From the NCBI RefSeq assembly GCF_026341035.1, contig NZ_JAPEOQ010000001.1, positions 3,038,001 through 3,102,000 of the forward strand: a stretch of DNA of 64,000 bases, in the 5' to 3' direction. Origin of the DNA: Streptomyces sp. NBC_01016 (GTDB lineage Bacteria; Actinomycetota; Actinomycetes; Streptomycetales; Streptomycetaceae). A model generated the notes under the pieces. It did not search any database, was not told where the DNA came from, and saw only the letters and a list, made by a program, of their open reading frames with translations. Made by a program: the position numbers and the translations under genes. This document shows, piece after piece, positions 1 to 9,492 of the stretch (the first letter of the stretch is position 1; each line of letters starts with the position of its first letter).

Positions 1-67
1 AACCTCGTTCGGGTGGTGCGGCGCGTGCCGCACCGTGCGCCGAGGCGCGCGCTGATAGCCGTAGTTC

Positions 68-1522
68 ATGCTGCTCAGCTCCCGAACGCCCCGCGTCGCC
101 GCACTTCTGGCCGCCGGCGCCTCGCTCGCCCTTGTCGCCGCGGCCGCACCCGCCGAGCCGCTCGGCATCGGCGACCGGCTCTTCCCGCATCTCGGCAACC
201 CCGGCTACGACGTCACCGACTACGACATCTCCTTCACGTACCGCGGTGACAACAACAAGCCCCTCGACGCCGTCACCAAGATCAACGCGCGGGCGACCTC
301 CTGGCTCGACCGGATCAACCTCGACTTCTCGCACGGCACCGTGCGTTCGGTGACGGTCAACGGGGCGCGGGCGCACTACGCCACCAAGGGCGAGGACCTG
401 GTCGTCACACCCACCGCGGCCGTGGCCCCCGGCCAAGCCCTGAACATCACCGTGCAGCACACCAGCGACCCGAGGTCCGGCAAGAAGGAAGTCGGCTGGC
501 TGCGCACCAAGGACGGGCTCGCGATGGCCAACCAGGCCGACGCCGCGCACCGTGTCTTCCCGTCCAACGACCACCCCTCCGACAAGGCCTACTTCACCTT
601 CCGGGTCACCGCACCCAAGAAGTACACGGTGGTCGCCAACGGTCTCCCTGTCGGGAAAACGCGACAAGGAGGTGCCACGAAGTGGGCCTACCGCACCGCC
701 CACCCCATGGCCACCGAGCTCGCCCAGGTCTCCATCGGCCATTCCGCGGTGCTGCACCAGGAAGGCCCGCACGGACTCCCCGTACGCGACGTCGTGCCGG
801 CCAAGGACGTCAAGGCGCTGAAGCCGTGGCTCAAGAAGACGCCGGGTCAGATCTCCTGGATGGAGGGGAAGGTCGGCCACTACCCCTTCGAGAACTACGG
901 GCTGCTGATCGCCCATGCGTCCACCGGTTTCGAACTCGAGACGCAAACGCTCTCTCTCTTCGAGAGAGACCTGTTCGAGCGCCCCGAGTACCCGAAGTGG
1001 TACGTCGAGTCGATCATGGTCCATGAGCTGGCACACCAGTGGTTCGGCGACAGCGTCAGCCCCCGCTCCTGGTCCGACCTGTGGCTCAACGAGGGCCACG
1101 CCACCTGGTACGAGTCCCTGTACGCCCAGGAGAAGGCGGACCGGCCCATGGTGAAGCGGATGCGCGCCGCCTACCGCGCGTCCGACGCCATGCGCGCCGA
1201 CGGCGGACCGCCCGCCGCGCCCAAGGCGCCCACGAGCGACGGGAAGATCAGCATCTTCCGGCCGGTCGTCTACGACGGCAGCGCCCTGGTCCTCTACGCC
1301 CTGCGCCAGGAGATCGGCGCGGACGCCTTCCAGCGCCTGGAGCGCACGTGGGTGGGCACGCACCGTGACTCCACCGCCACGACCGCGGACTTCGTGCGGC
1401 TCGCCTCGCAGCTGTCGGGGCGGGACCTGAGCGACTTCTTCGACGCCTGGCTCTACGGGAAGAAGACGCCGCCCATGCCGGGCCATCCGGACTGGAAGGT
1501 CGACCCGGTGTCGAAGCACTGA
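68..1522 (+). CDS. M1-family secreted metallopeptidase (aminopeptidase N-like)
   Basis: This is a zinc aminopeptidase of the M1 (gluzincin) family, expected to remove N-terminal residues from peptides outside the cell. Residues 1-29 form a signal peptide: arginines, then a long Ala/Leu/Val stretch ending in AAAPAEP. The zinc site is visible as HELAH at residues 319-323 (ligands H319 and H323, catalytic E320), with the third ligand E342 in LWLNEGH. At 484 residues it is about half the length of classical PepN, so the large C-terminal HEAT-like domain is absent. This is usual for the short secreted actinomycete M1 enzymes. The ATG at 68 lies close to the window edge, and no strong ribosome binding site precedes it. 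hflX follows on the same strand after 176 bp. Confidence 0.88.
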   Translation: MLLSSRTPRVAALLAAGASLALVAAAAPAEPLGIGDRLFPHLGNPGYDVTDYDISFTYRGDNNKPLDAVTKINARATSWLDRINLDFSHGTVRSVTVNGARAHYATKGEDLVVTPTAAVAPGQALNITVQHTSDPRSGKKEVGWLRTKDGLAMANQADAAHRVFPSNDHPSDKAYFTFRVTAPKKYTVVANGLPVGKTRQGGATKWAYRTAHPMATELAQVSIGHSAVLHQEGPHGLPVRDVVPAKDVKALKPWLKKTPGQISWMEGKVGHYPFENYGLLIAHASTGFELETQTLSLFERDLFERPEYPKWYVESIMVHELAHQWFGDSVSPRSWSDLWLNEGHATWYESLYAQEKADRPMVKRMRAAYRASDAMRADGGPPAAPKAPTSDGKISIFRPVVYDGSALVLYALRQEIGADAFQRLERTWVGTHRDSTATTADFVRLASQLSGRDLSDFFDAWLYGKKTPPMPGHPDWKVDPVSKH

Positions 1523-1570
1523 CACGGGGAAACAATCCAGATGACGAGACGGCCCGTACCGTGCGAATAT

Positions 1571-1584
1571 CGTCGACGTCGACG
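1571..1584. promoter_or_regulatory. 14-bp perfect palindrome upstream of hflX
   Basis: CGTCGACGTCGACG reads identically on both strands and lies 115 bp before the hflX start. It could be a dimer binding site. Such CG-rich palindromes also arise by chance in DNA of this composition, and no known regulator is implied. Confidence 0.25.
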
Positions 1585-1698
1585 GCGCGGGCCACCGGAT
1601 CGGCGCTCGCGGGAATCCCCGGAGCAGGCCGAGCGTTGTGACAAATGACGGGTGGGACGCCCGTCGCGTTTCCCGAATCCCACAGACGTAAGGACCCA

Positions 1699-3207
1699 AT
1701 GACCTCCTCTTCTTCCCCTTCCCAGGACGCGCAGAACATGGTGCAGAACCACACCGAGAGCCTTCGGGCCGATGCCCTGATGGAAGAGGACGTCGCCTGG
1801 AGCCACGAGATCGACGGAGAGCGGGACGGCCAGCAGTTCGACCGCTCCGAGCGCGCGGCCCTGCGCCGTGTCGCGGGCCTCTCCACCGAGCTCGAGGACG
1901 TCACCGAGGTCGAGTACCGACAGCTCCGCCTGGAGCGCGTGGTACTCGTCGGCGTGTGGACGTCGGGAACGGTTCATGACGCGGAGAACTCCCTCGCGGA
2001 GCTCGCCGCCCTCGCCGAGACAGCGGGCGCGCTCGTGCTCGACGGCGTCATCCAGCGCCGCGACAAGCCGGACGCGGCGACGTACATCGGCTCGGGCAAG
2101 GCCCAGGAGCTGCGTGACGTCGTGCTCGAGACCGGAGCGGACACCGTCGTGTGCGACGGTGAGCTCAGCCCCGGCCAGCTCATCCACCTCGAGGACGTCG
2201 TCAAGGTCAAGGTGGTCGACAGGACCGCCCTGATCCTCGACATCTTCGCCCAGCACGCCAAGTCCCGAGAGGGCAAGGCGCAGGTCGCGCTCGCGCAGAT
2301 GCAGTACATGCTGCCGCGGCTGCGCGGCTGGGGTCAGTCGCTGTCCCGGCAGATGGGTGGCGGTGGCTCCTCCGGTTCCGGTGGCGGCATGGCCACGCGT
2401 GGTCCCGGTGAGACCAAGATCGAGACGGACCGGCGTCGGATCCGCGAGAAGATGGCGAAGATGCGCCGTGAGATCGCGGAGATGAAGACCGGCCGCGACA
2501 TCAAGCGCCAGGAGCGCCGCAGGCACAAGGTGCCTTCGGTAGCCATCGCCGGATACACGAACGCCGGCAAGTCCTCGCTCCTCAACCGCCTCACGGGCGC
2601 GGGCGTCCTGGTGGAGAACTCGCTGTTCGCCACCCTGGACCCGACCGTGCGCCGGGCCGAGACCCCGAGCGGTCGGCTGTACACGCTGGCCGACACGGTC
2701 GGTTTCGTACGGCACCTGCCGCATCACCTCGTCGAGGCGTTCCGCTCGACCATGGAGGAGGTCGGTGACTCCGACCTGATCCTGCATGTGGTCGACGGTT
2801 CGCACCCGGTGCCGGAGGAGCAGCTCGCCGCCGTACGTGAGGTCATCCGCGACGTCGGGGCGACCGATGTGCCGGAGATCGTGGTGATCAACAAGGCGGA
2901 CGCGGCCGACCCGTTGGTGCTGCAGCGGCTGCTGCGCGTGGAGAAGCATGCGATCGCCGTCTCTGCCCGCTCGGGCCAGGGCATCGAGGAGCTGCTCGAG
3001 CTCATCGACGTCGAACTGCCGCACCCCGCGGTCGAGATCGAGGCCCTCGTGCCGTACACGCACGGCCAGCTGGTCGCGCGGGCGCACGCCGACGGCGAGG
3101 TGATCTCCGAGGAGCACACCCCGGAGGGCACGCTCCTGAAGGCACGCGTCCACGAGGAACTCGCGGCGGAATTCGCGCCGTACGTTCCGGCGGTGGTCGC
3201 GGGCTGA
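1699..3207 (+). CDS. hflX: GTPase HflX
   Basis: HflX is a ribosome-associated GTPase that binds the 50S subunit and splits or rescues stalled ribosomes. The protein has the HflX N-terminal domain (about residues 60-220, with the conserved LDGVIQRRDKPDAATYIGSG segment), a glycine-rich linker GGGGSSGSGGGM, then GPGETKIETDRR and a coiled region. The GTPase domain follows, with P-loop GYTNAGKSS near residue 285, switch DTVGFV and NKAD specificity motif. Its 502 residues are normal for actinobacteria. The ATG at 1699 was chosen because GTAAGGA precedes it by a few bases; an in-frame start at 1645 would add 18 unlikely residues. The gene stands alone and ends in a strong hairpin. Confidence 0.95.
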   Translation: MTSSSSPSQDAQNMVQNHTESLRADALMEEDVAWSHEIDGERDGQQFDRSERAALRRVAGLSTELEDVTEVEYRQLRLERVVLVGVWTSGTVHDAENSLAELAALAETAGALVLDGVIQRRDKPDAATYIGSGKAQELRDVVLETGADTVVCDGELSPGQLIHLEDVVKVKVVDRTALILDIFAQHAKSREGKAQVALAQMQYMLPRLRGWGQSLSRQMGGGGSSGSGGGMATRGPGETKIETDRRRIREKMAKMRREIAEMKTGRDIKRQERRRHKVPSVAIAGYTNAGKSSLLNRLTGAGVLVENSLFATLDPTVRRAETPSGRLYTLADTVGFVRHLPHHLVEAFRSTMEEVGDSDLILHVVDGSHPVPEEQLAAVREVIRDVGATDVPEIVVINKADAADPLVLQRLLRVEKHAIAVSARSGQGIEELLELIDVELPHPAVEIEALVPYTHGQLVARAHADGEVISEEHTPEGTLLKARVHEELAAEFAPYVPAVVAG

Positions 3208-3229
3208 CGGCCCGTACCGACGTATCGAA

Positions 3230-3275
3230 CATGGCTGAGCCCCTCCCCGGTGGACCGGAGAGGGGCTCAGCCATG
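3230..3275 (+). terminator. Strong hairpin after hflX
   Basis: A perfect 16-bp stem (arms 3230-3245 and 3260-3275, CATGGCTGAGCCCCTC and its complement) encloses a second small CCGG/CCGG stem. There is no U-run, as is common for Streptomyces terminators. It lies between convergent hflX and the protease gene. Confidence 0.8.
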
Positions 3276-3323
3276 AGGTCGGTCGGCCGCGCGGCGACTG
3301 CTCACCGTCTGGTGACGTCCTTG

Positions 3324-3401
3324 CCGCCCGGCGGCTTTCTTACTGCCTGGCGGCCTTCTTACTGTTGCCCGGCGGCCTTCTGACTACTGCCCGGCGAACT
3401 T
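3324..3401 (-). repeat. Decayed tandem repeat of the protease 3' terminus
   Basis: On the minus strand the last coding unit of the protease, lysine-Phe-Ala-Gly-Gln-stop (3384-3401), is followed by related units at 3359-3379, 3340-3357 and 3324-3338. The consensus is AAGGCCGCCGGGCAG plus TAG or TAAG. The period is 18-25 bp, and two of the extra units carry their own stop. It looks like slippage duplication of the gene's end. Confidence 0.7.
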
Positions 3402-4607
3402 CCTGCTCACCGAGTCGTAGATCCCCTTGGCCTCCTTGCCGAGCCGCGGGCCCGCGAGCCAACCCGCCGTCACCGGGCCGATCGAGGTGTTGGACACCAG
3501 GGCCGGCTGGCCGTCGGCGCCCTGGCCGACCCAGCCACCGCCGGACGAACCGCCCGTCATGGTGCAGCCGATGCGGTACATCGTCGGGTCCGCGTCGTTC
3601 AGCGAAAGACGGCCCGGCCTGTCGGCGCACTGGTACAGCTTCTGCCCGTCGAACGGCGCCGCCGCCGGGTAGCCCTTCGCGGTCAGCTGCGAGACCTTCG
3701 GCACCGCCGGCGCGTTGAAGTTCACCGGAAGCGCCGAACCCACCGTCTCCTCGAGGGACTTGGTGGTGCCGCCCTTCTCCGGCGTCACATGGATCACGGC
3801 GAAGTCGTACGAAGCGCCCGCCCCGCCGCTCGGGCCGCCCTGCGCGATCCACTGGTCGGACGTCAGTGCCGCGTCGCCCCACCACACGCCGTACGGCGCG
3901 ACCTCGTTCCTGGGCGCGTTCTGCAGCTCCTGCTCGGACTTGCCGCTGTCGTTGTACGAGGGCACGAACGCGATGTTGCGGTACCAGCCGCCGTTCTTGC
4001 CCGCGTGCACACAGTGGCCCGCCGTCCAGAGCATGTTGGACCTGCCGGGGTGCGCGGGGTCGGTGACCACGGTCGCCGAGCAGACCATCGAGCCCTTGGG
4101 GCCGTCGAAGAACAGCTTGCCCGCGTACGGGGCGTTCGCGTGGTACGGAGTGGACACGCCCGCGGCCGCCACCGGCCTGGGCTCCGGGTCCGTCACACCC
4201 TGGTCGCCGGAGAGGTCGTTCTCGTCGACCTCGCCACCGGGGTTCTTGTCGGCGTCCCGCATCCGGTTGGAGTCCCACAGCCCCTGGATGATCGGGTTGA
4301 CGAAGTCCTGCGCCTCACGCAGCCACTTGTCCTTGTCCCAATTCCTCCACTCGCCGCCCTTCCACTTGTCCGGGTCGATCCCGTGTTCCTTCAGCCGGTC
4401 CTGGATGTCGTCCGGGATCTTGAACTTGCCACCGCCCGCGGATGCCGAGGCGGTGGGCTTGTCGTTCGCGTGGTTCTCGCTCGGACCGCACGCCGTGGCG
4501 GTCAGAGCGACCACAGCACCGAGCGCGACCGCCGCCGCCACGGGGGACGTTCTGCTTCGCGCGCCTCGAGCGCGGCGCGCGGCGAACTGCGGGCGTATGG
4601 GTCGCAT
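3384..4607 (-). CDS. Trypsin-like serine protease, predicted lipoprotein
   Basis: This is an S1-fold serine endopeptidase, probably anchored to the outer face of the membrane. A twin-arginine-rich N-terminus and hydrophobic stretch lead to TATAC with Cys40 as the likely lipidation site. The catalytic triad is visible: H198 in WTAGHCVH, D268 in YDFAVIH and S355 in GGSSGGGW. Residues 45-140 form an acidic and charged region of unknown role. The GGSSGG form instead of GDSGG places it with the V8/glutamyl-endopeptidase-like actinomycete proteins rather than true trypsins. The gene is convergent with hflX and divergent from the siderophore operon. Its 3' end is duplicated several times downstream. 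Substrate unknown. Confidence 0.82.
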   Translation of the reverse strand: MRPIRPQFAARRARGARSRTSPVAAAVALGAVVALTATACGPSENHANDKPTASASAGGGKFKIPDDIQDRLKEHGIDPDKWKGGEWRNWDKDKWLREAQDFVNPIIQGLWDSNRMRDADKNPGGEVDENDLSGDQGVTDPEPRPVAAAGVSTPYHANAPYAGKLFFDGPKGSMVCSATVVTDPAHPGRSNMLWTAGHCVHAGKNGGWYRNIAFVPSYNDSGKSEQELQNAPRNEVAPYGVWWGDAALTSDQWIAQGGPSGGAGASYDFAVIHVTPEKGGTTKSLEETVGSALPVNFNAPAVPKVSQLTAKGYPAAAPFDGQKLYQCADRPGRLSLNDADPTMYRIGCTMTGGSSGGGWVGQGADGQPALVSNTSIGPVTAGWLAGPRLGKEAKGIYDSVSRKFAGQ

Positions 4608-5020
4608 GTCGTGAATCCCCCTGGGCTTCGAAAAGGTTGAACTGTCGTACGTGTGCGGTGGAGTCGGGTCGAAACCTCGCCTCCGAACGGCACACCACCC
4701 TATGTCGGTGCCGTCGGCGACGGCCGACGGAACAGCAACGGTTCCGTCACGGAGGGATCTTCCGGCCGGTACGGATCGTTACGGGGCGGCGCGCCTCGGG
4801 TCTGCGGTGGGGGAGCGGCGACTGCGGTGGCCCGCCGGCGCCGCGGACACCTGGCAAAGGTCTGCTCATGAGTCCCGTACGAGCCGTGTTCCTCCGCCCG
4901 TCCCGTCGTTGGTACGTACGGGGGAACCGCAGTCGGCGTTCAGCGCGCGCCGACTCGCCCCGCCGATGGGTGAGTCGAGGGGCCTTTTCGGCCGTATATC
5001 CAGCGGGAGGACCAACAGCC
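4608..5020. other. Intergenic region between divergent protease and siderophore operon
   Basis: These 413 bp should hold the promoters for both flanking genes. I looked for a DmdR/IdeR-type iron box (TTAGGTTAGGCT-like palindrome) and did not find one. No convincing -35/-10 pair stands out. A GGGAGG at 5005-5010 is the ribosome binding site of the aminotransferase gene. Confidence 0.5.
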
Positions 5021-6484
5021 GTGGCGGTGACCGATCCTGTGCCTGTGACCGATCCTGAGACCCTGGTGGTGCCGGCCCCGTATGGCGGGGGGACACCGCA
5101 AACCCCTGTCCGCGACACCGTCGCGCACGAGGGGATCCTGCGCCGTCAGGGCGCGCGGGAGTCCGCGGCGCGCACCTATGCGCGCGCCCTGCCGATCGTG
5201 CCCGTACGGGCACGCGGGCTCACCATCGAGGGCGCCGACGGCCGCCGTTACCTGGACTGTCTGTCCGGCGCGGGGACCCTCGCACTCGGCCACAACCACC
5301 CGGTGGTGCTCGAGGCCATCCGCAAGGTGCTCGACTCGGGTGCGCCGCTGCACGTCCTCGACCTGGCCACCCCGGTCAAGGACGCGTTCACCACCGAGCT
5401 GTTCCGCACGCTGCCGCCCGGACTGGCCGACCGGGCCCGCATCCAGTTCTGCGGTCCCGCAGGAACCGACGCGGTCGAGGCCGCGCTGAAACTGGTCCGC
5501 ACCGCCACCGGGCGCTCGGGCCTGCTGTCCTTCGCGGGCGCCTATCACGGCATGACCGCGGGGGCGCTCGAAGCCTCCGGCGGAGCGCAGGACGTCCGCG
5601 TCACGCGCCTGCCGTATCCGCAGGACTACCGCTGCCCCTTCGGCATCGGGGGCCCGCGCGGCGCCGAACTCGCCGCCCGCTGGACCGAATCGCTCCTCGA
5701 CGACACCAAGTCCGGGGTGCCGCAGCCGGCGGGCATGATCCTCGAACCGGTGCAGGGGGAGGGCGGTGTCATCCCCGCCCCCGATGCCTGGCTGCGCCGG
5801 ATGCGAGCCGTCACCGAGCAGCGCTCGATCCCGCTGGTCGTCGACGAGGTACAGACCGGCGTCGGCCGCACCGGCGCCTTCTGGGCCGTGGAGCACAGTG
5901 GTGTCGTGCCCGACGTGATGGTCCTTTCCAAGGCCATCGGAGGCAGCCTGCCGCTCGCCGTGGTCGTCTACCGCGACGACCTCGACGTCTGGCCTCCGGG
6001 AGCGCACGCCGGCACGTTCCGCGGCAACCAGCTCGCCATGGCCGCGGGCGCCGCCACCCTCTCGTATGTCCGCGAGAATGCCCTCGCCGAGCGTGCCGCC
6101 ACTCTCGGCGCCCGCATGCTCGACCAACTCCGGCGGCTGTCCGACGAGTTCGCGTGTGTCGGCGAGGTCCGCGGGCGTGGCCTGATGATCGGCGTGGAGC
6201 TCGTCGACCCGGAGGGCGCCGTCCCCGCTCCCGGTGCCGACGAACTCGCCGACGACCTGCTGTTCGCCGGGTCCGCCCCGCTCCCGGCCGCGCCCCAACT
6301 CGCCGCCGCCGTGCGCGACGCCTGCCTCCACCGCGGCCTGATCGTCGAACTCGGCGGCCGTCATTCCAGCGTCGTACGCCTGCTTCCTCCTCTCACCATC
6401 ACCGACGAGCAGGCCGCGGCCATCGTGGACCGGCTCGCCGACGCCCTGGCGTCCGTCGCCCGCACCCGCCGTCACGAGTCGTAG
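5021..6484 (+). CDS. Class III aminotransferase (diaminobutyrate aminotransferase-like), siderophore pathway
   Basis: This is a PLP-dependent class III aminotransferase resembling diaminobutyrate--2-oxoglutarate transaminases, which make 2,4-diaminobutyrate in rhizobactin/schizokinen-type pathways. Visible features are [18 protein letters not shown] near the N-terminus, AYHGMTAG, the VDEVQTG cofactor motif and the Schiff-base lysine K304 in SKAIGG. The GTG at 5021 follows GGGAGG by 10 bases; the frame is open far upstream, but that stretch lacks family similarity. It is the first gene of a four-gene operon, with a 99-bp gap to the next. By context it supplies a diamine building block for the two IucA/IucC synthetases. 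The exact substrate cannot be fixed from sequence. Confidence 0.85.
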   Translation: MAVTDPVPVTDPETLVVPAPYGGGTPQTPVRDTVAHEGILRRQGARESAARTYARALPIVPVRARGLTIEGADGRRYLDCLSGAGTLALGHNHPVVLEAIRKVLDSGAPLHVLDLATPVKDAFTTELFRTLPPGLADRARIQFCGPAGTDAVEAALKLVRTATGRSGLLSFAGAYHGMTAGALEASGGAQDVRVTRLPYPQDYRCPFGIGGPRGAELAARWTESLLDDTKSGVPQPAGMILEPVQGEGGVIPAPDAWLRRMRAVTEQRSIPLVVDEVQTGVGRTGAFWAVEHSGVVPDVMVLSKAIGGSLPLAVVVYRDDLDVWPPGAHAGTFRGNQLAMAAGAATLSYVRENALAERAATLGARMLDQLRRLSDEFACVGEVRGRGLMIGVELVDPEGAVPAPGADELADDLLFAGSAPLPAAPQLAAAVRDACLHRGLIVELGGRHSSVVRLLPPLTITDEQAAAIVDRLADALASVARTRRHES

Positions 6485-6583
6485 GAGCGCCCGACGACAC
6501 GCCACCACCAGCGACGGCAGTGACACGCCGGACCGGCCTGACCACCGCCTCATGGAGCCCACCACCCCACGCAAGGAAGCCAG

Positions 6584-8566
6584 TTGAACGCCACCCCCGC
6601 CTCCGACGGCCGTCCCTGTCCCACCGCCGGCGGATCCTGTGACACGCAAGCCCCGCGCACCCAGGAGCGCGACTCGATCCCGCGGCAGCAGGGCGGCGAC
6701 CAGGAGACCGATCGTCCCCGCACCCCCGTCGTCGATCTCCTGGAACACCCGGACCCCGCGACTGCCGCCCAGGCGGCAGCGGTCGAGAACCTGCTGCGCT
6801 GCTGGGTGCGCGAGAACAACATCGCTCCTCCTTCCTTCGGCGCGCTCCGCATCCCGCTGCCCGCGAGCGGCACCGTCCTCCTCGTCCCGGCCCACTACTG
6901 GTCGCCCTCCGGCTGGCACCGCTTCGGCCTGCCCTGCCTGGAGGACGCGCCGCCGCACGCCCCCGGCGTGGACGCCGTCGCACTCGCCGCCCTCCTGAGC
7001 AGGGAGTCGGCCCACGGCGAGGCCGACGCCCCCGCCGCCGCCGGTGGCCCCGCCCAGGGAGCCCCCGCCCCCGGCGGTGACAGCGGTGAACTGGTGGTCC
7101 GCGTCGCCGACTCGATGCGCCGCACCACCGACTTCATCGCGGACCGCCGCCGCCACCCCGCGGACCAGGCCGATCCCTTCCTCGCCGCGGAGCAGGCGCT
7201 GCTCCTCGGGCACCCGCTGCACCCGACTCCGAAGAGCCGCGAAGGGCTCTCCGACGCCGAAGCGGGCCGCTACTCACCGGAGTTGCGTGGCTCCTTCCCC
7301 CTGCACTGGATCGCTGTAGCCCCGGACGTCCTGGCCCACGACTCGGCCTGGACCGAACAAGACCGCGCCCGCACCGCCGCCGAACTCACCTCCCAACTGG
7401 CAGGACCGGGGCTCCCACTGCCCGCGGGGCACGCCGCGCTGCCCGTGCACCCATGGCAGCTGCGCGAACTGCGTGAGCGCCCCGCCACCGCCGCCCTTCT
7501 GGACGCCGGCCTGCTGCGTGACCTGGGCCCGTACGGCGAGCCCTGGTTCCCCACCTCCTCCGTCCGCACGCTGTACCGGCCCGGCGCGCCGGCCATGCTC
7601 AAGCTCTCCCTGGGCCTGCGCATCACCAACTCCCGCCGGGAGAACCTCCGCAAGGAACTCCACCGGGGCGTCGAGGTCCACCGGCTCCTCGGCACCGGTC
7701 TCGCCGCGCAGTGGCAGTCCGCGCACCCCGGTTTCGACGTCGTCCGCGACCCGGCCTGGCTCGCCGTCGACGGCCCGGACGGCGAACCGGTGCAGGGCCT
7801 GGACGTGATGATCCGCGCCAACCCCTTCCGCTCCCACGACGACGCGGCGTGCGTCGCCGGCTTCGTCTCGCCCAGGCCGACCGCCGGCCAGGACGGTCGC
7901 ACCGACCACCTGGCCGGCCGCACCGGCAACCCGGCCATGAGCTCCCGCCTCGCCGACACCGTGACCCGGCTCGCGACCCGCACCGGACGCTCCCGCGGAG
8001 CCGTGGCCGCCGAGTGGTTCCTGCGCTATCTGGAACACGTCGTACGCCCCGTGCTCTGGCTCGACGGCGAAGCCGGCGTCGCCCTGGAAGCCCATCAGCA
8101 GAACACTCTGCTGCTCCTGGACGGCGACGGCTGGCCCGTCGGCGGGCGCTACCGGGACAACCAGGGCTTCTACTTCCGCGAGTCCCGCCGCGCCGAACTC
8201 GACCGGCGTCTGCCCGGCATCGGCACGCACAGCGACACCTTCGTCGACGACGACGTCACCGACGAGCGATTCGCCTACTACCTCGCCATCAACAACGTCC
8301 TCGGCCTGATCGGAGCCTTCGGTTCCCAAGGGCTCGCCGACGAACAGCTGTTGATCGCCGCGTTCCGCCGCTTCCTCGGCGAAGCCGCCGCCGGGCCGAA
8401 CCGACAGCGCAGCACACTGCCGAGCCTGCTGCTCGACTCGCCCACGCTGCGCTGCAAGGCCAACATGCTCACCCGGCTGCAGGGCCTCGACGAACTCGTC
8501 GGTCCCGTCGACACCCAGTCCGTCTATGTCACCATCGCCAACCCCTTTCATTCCCGTCGTACCTGA
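6584..8566 (+). CDS. IucA/IucC-family NIS siderophore synthetase (first copy)
   Basis: NRPS-independent siderophore synthetases activate a carboxylate such as citrate with ATP and join it to an amine or alcohol. The core shows GHPLHPTPKSREGL and LRGSFPLHW, the VHPWQL motif, the SSVRTLYRPGAPAMLKLSLGLRITN substrate/ATP region, and the C-terminal FhuF-like part with ALEAHQQNTLLLL and GGRYRDNQGFY. The length of 660 residues is slightly longer than the usual 580-620 because of a nonconserved N-terminal 60 residues. The TTG start follows AAGGAAG by 4 bases. Thirteen bases separate it from the GNAT gene. It likely performs one of two condensations on citrate, with the other done by the 9493 gene. 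Confidence 0.9.
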   Translation: MNATPASDGRPCPTAGGSCDTQAPRTQERDSIPRQQGGDQETDRPRTPVVDLLEHPDPATAAQAAAVENLLRCWVRENNIAPPSFGALRIPLPASGTVLLVPAHYWSPSGWHRFGLPCLEDAPPHAPGVDAVALAALLSRESAHGEADAPAAAGGPAQGAPAPGGDSGELVVRVADSMRRTTDFIADRRRHPADQADPFLAAEQALLLGHPLHPTPKSREGLSDAEAGRYSPELRGSFPLHWIAVAPDVLAHDSAWTEQDRARTAAELTSQLAGPGLPLPAGHAALPVHPWQLRELRERPATAALLDAGLLRDLGPYGEPWFPTSSVRTLYRPGAPAMLKLSLGLRITNSRRENLRKELHRGVEVHRLLGTGLAAQWQSAHPGFDVVRDPAWLAVDGPDGEPVQGLDVMIRANPFRSHDDAACVAGFVSPRPTAGQDGRTDHLAGRTGNPAMSSRLADTVTRLATRTGRSRGAVAAEWFLRYLEHVVRPVLWLDGEAGVALEAHQQNTLLLLDGDGWPVGGRYRDNQGFYFRESRRAELDRRLPGIGTHSDTFVDDDVTDERFAYYLAINNVLGLIGAFGSQGLADEQLLIAAFRRFLGEAAAGPNRQRSTLPSLLLDSPTLRCKANMLTRLQGLDELVGPVDTQSVYVTIANPFHSRRT

Positions 8567-8579
8567 GAGGAGCGTCGCC

Positions 8580-9452
8580 GTGCCTCCCACCGATGCGAGC
8601 ACCGACGCCGACACCACTCCCACCGCCGCCTCCCACGCCCCCGCCCCACCCGCGGAGAAGGCGAAGGGTGCTGAGAAGGCGGAGGGCGCGGAGAAGGCGG
8701 AGGGCGCTGAGAACGCCGAGCACACGCGGAGCGCGGACGGTGCGGACAGCGCCGACTTCCAGGACACCCTGGACCTGCGTCTCCCCGACGAACTGCTCGC
8801 GCTCATCGCGGAGCAGGACGGCGGGCACCGACTCGCCCCCGACCCCACGGCTCCGACCGAGCACGACCTGCTCGACGACGTGGGGGAGTGGGGACCGGTC
8901 ACCACTCCCTCAGGCGTGTTCCAGCTCGTTCCCGTGCGCGTCGAGCGAGACCTGGCACTCATCAGCCGTTGGATGAACGACCCCGCCGTGGCCGCCTTCT
9001 GGGAGCTCGCGGGACCCGACACCGTCACCGCGGACCACCTGAGCCCCCAACTCGACGGCGACGGACGCAGCGTGCCCTGCCTCGGCGTCCTCGACGGCGC
9101 GCCCATGAGCTACTGGGAGATCTACCGCGCCGACCTCGACCCGCTGGCCCGCCACTACCCCGCCCGCCCGCACGACACCGGAATCCACCTCCTCATCGGT
9201 GGCGTCGCCGACCGCGGACGAGGACTCGGCACCACGCTGCTCACAGCCGTCGCCGACCTCGTACTCGATCATCGCCCGCGCTGCGCGCGCGTCATCGCGG
9301 AACCCGACCTTCGCAACACCCCCTCCGTCTCCGCTTTCCTGGGCGCGGGATTCCGCTTCTTCGCCGAGGTGGACCTCCCCGACAAGCGGGCCGCGCTCAT
9401 GGTCCGTGACCGCGCCCTGCGCAACGTGCTCCAGGCCAGTCACTCTCTGTAA
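8580..9452 (+). CDS. GNAT acyltransferase of siderophore operon (IucB/RhbD-like)
   Basis: This GNAT-fold N-acyltransferase resembles IucB/RhbD/AlcB proteins that acetylate or succinylate the N-hydroxylated diamine. The domain occupies the C-terminal two thirds: the ISRWMNDPAVAAFWE motif typical of the subfamily, then SYWEIYRADLDPLARHY, HLLIGGVADRGRGLGTTLL as the acetyl-CoA loop, and AFLGAGFRFFAEVDLPDKRAALM. The first 100 residues are low-complexity, with AEKAEG repeats. The GTG at 8580 was chosen because GAGAGGAG lies just upstream, after the preceding stop. In known pathways this enzyme acts on a hydroxylamine made by an N-monooxygenase, yet no such gene is in this operon. Confidence 0.82.
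   Translation: MPPTDASTDADTTPTAASHAPAPPAEKAKGAEKAEGAEKAEGAENAEHTRSADGADSADFQDTLDLRLPDELLALIAEQDGGHRLAPDPTAPTEHDLLDDVGEWGPVTTPSGVFQLVPVRVERDLALISRWMNDPAVAAFWELAGPDTVTADHLSPQLDGDGRSVPCLGVLDGAPMSYWEIYRADLDPLARHYPARPHDTGIHLLIGGVADRGRGLGTTLLTAVADLVLDHRPRCARVIAEPDLRNTPSVSAFLGAGFRFFAEVDLPDKRAALMVRDRALRNVLQASHSL
8652..8720 (+). repeat. 18-bp tandem repeat inside the GNAT gene
   Basis: Three full units (8652-8669, 8670-8687, 8688-8705) and one partial unit of GCGGAGAAGGCGGAGGGC encode Ala-Glu-Lys-Ala-Glu-Gly repeats in the nonconserved N-terminal extension. Confidence 0.9.
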
Positions 9453-9492
9453 CGAACCTCGACCCGATCCGGTTCCCGTCCGAGGAGTCCCC

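Noticed and set aside
4608..5020. Iron box (DmdR/IdeR site) for the siderophore operon
   Set aside because: I looked for the TTAGGTTAGGCT-like 19-bp palindrome before the aminotransferase gene and saw none; a weak variant cannot be excluded by eye.
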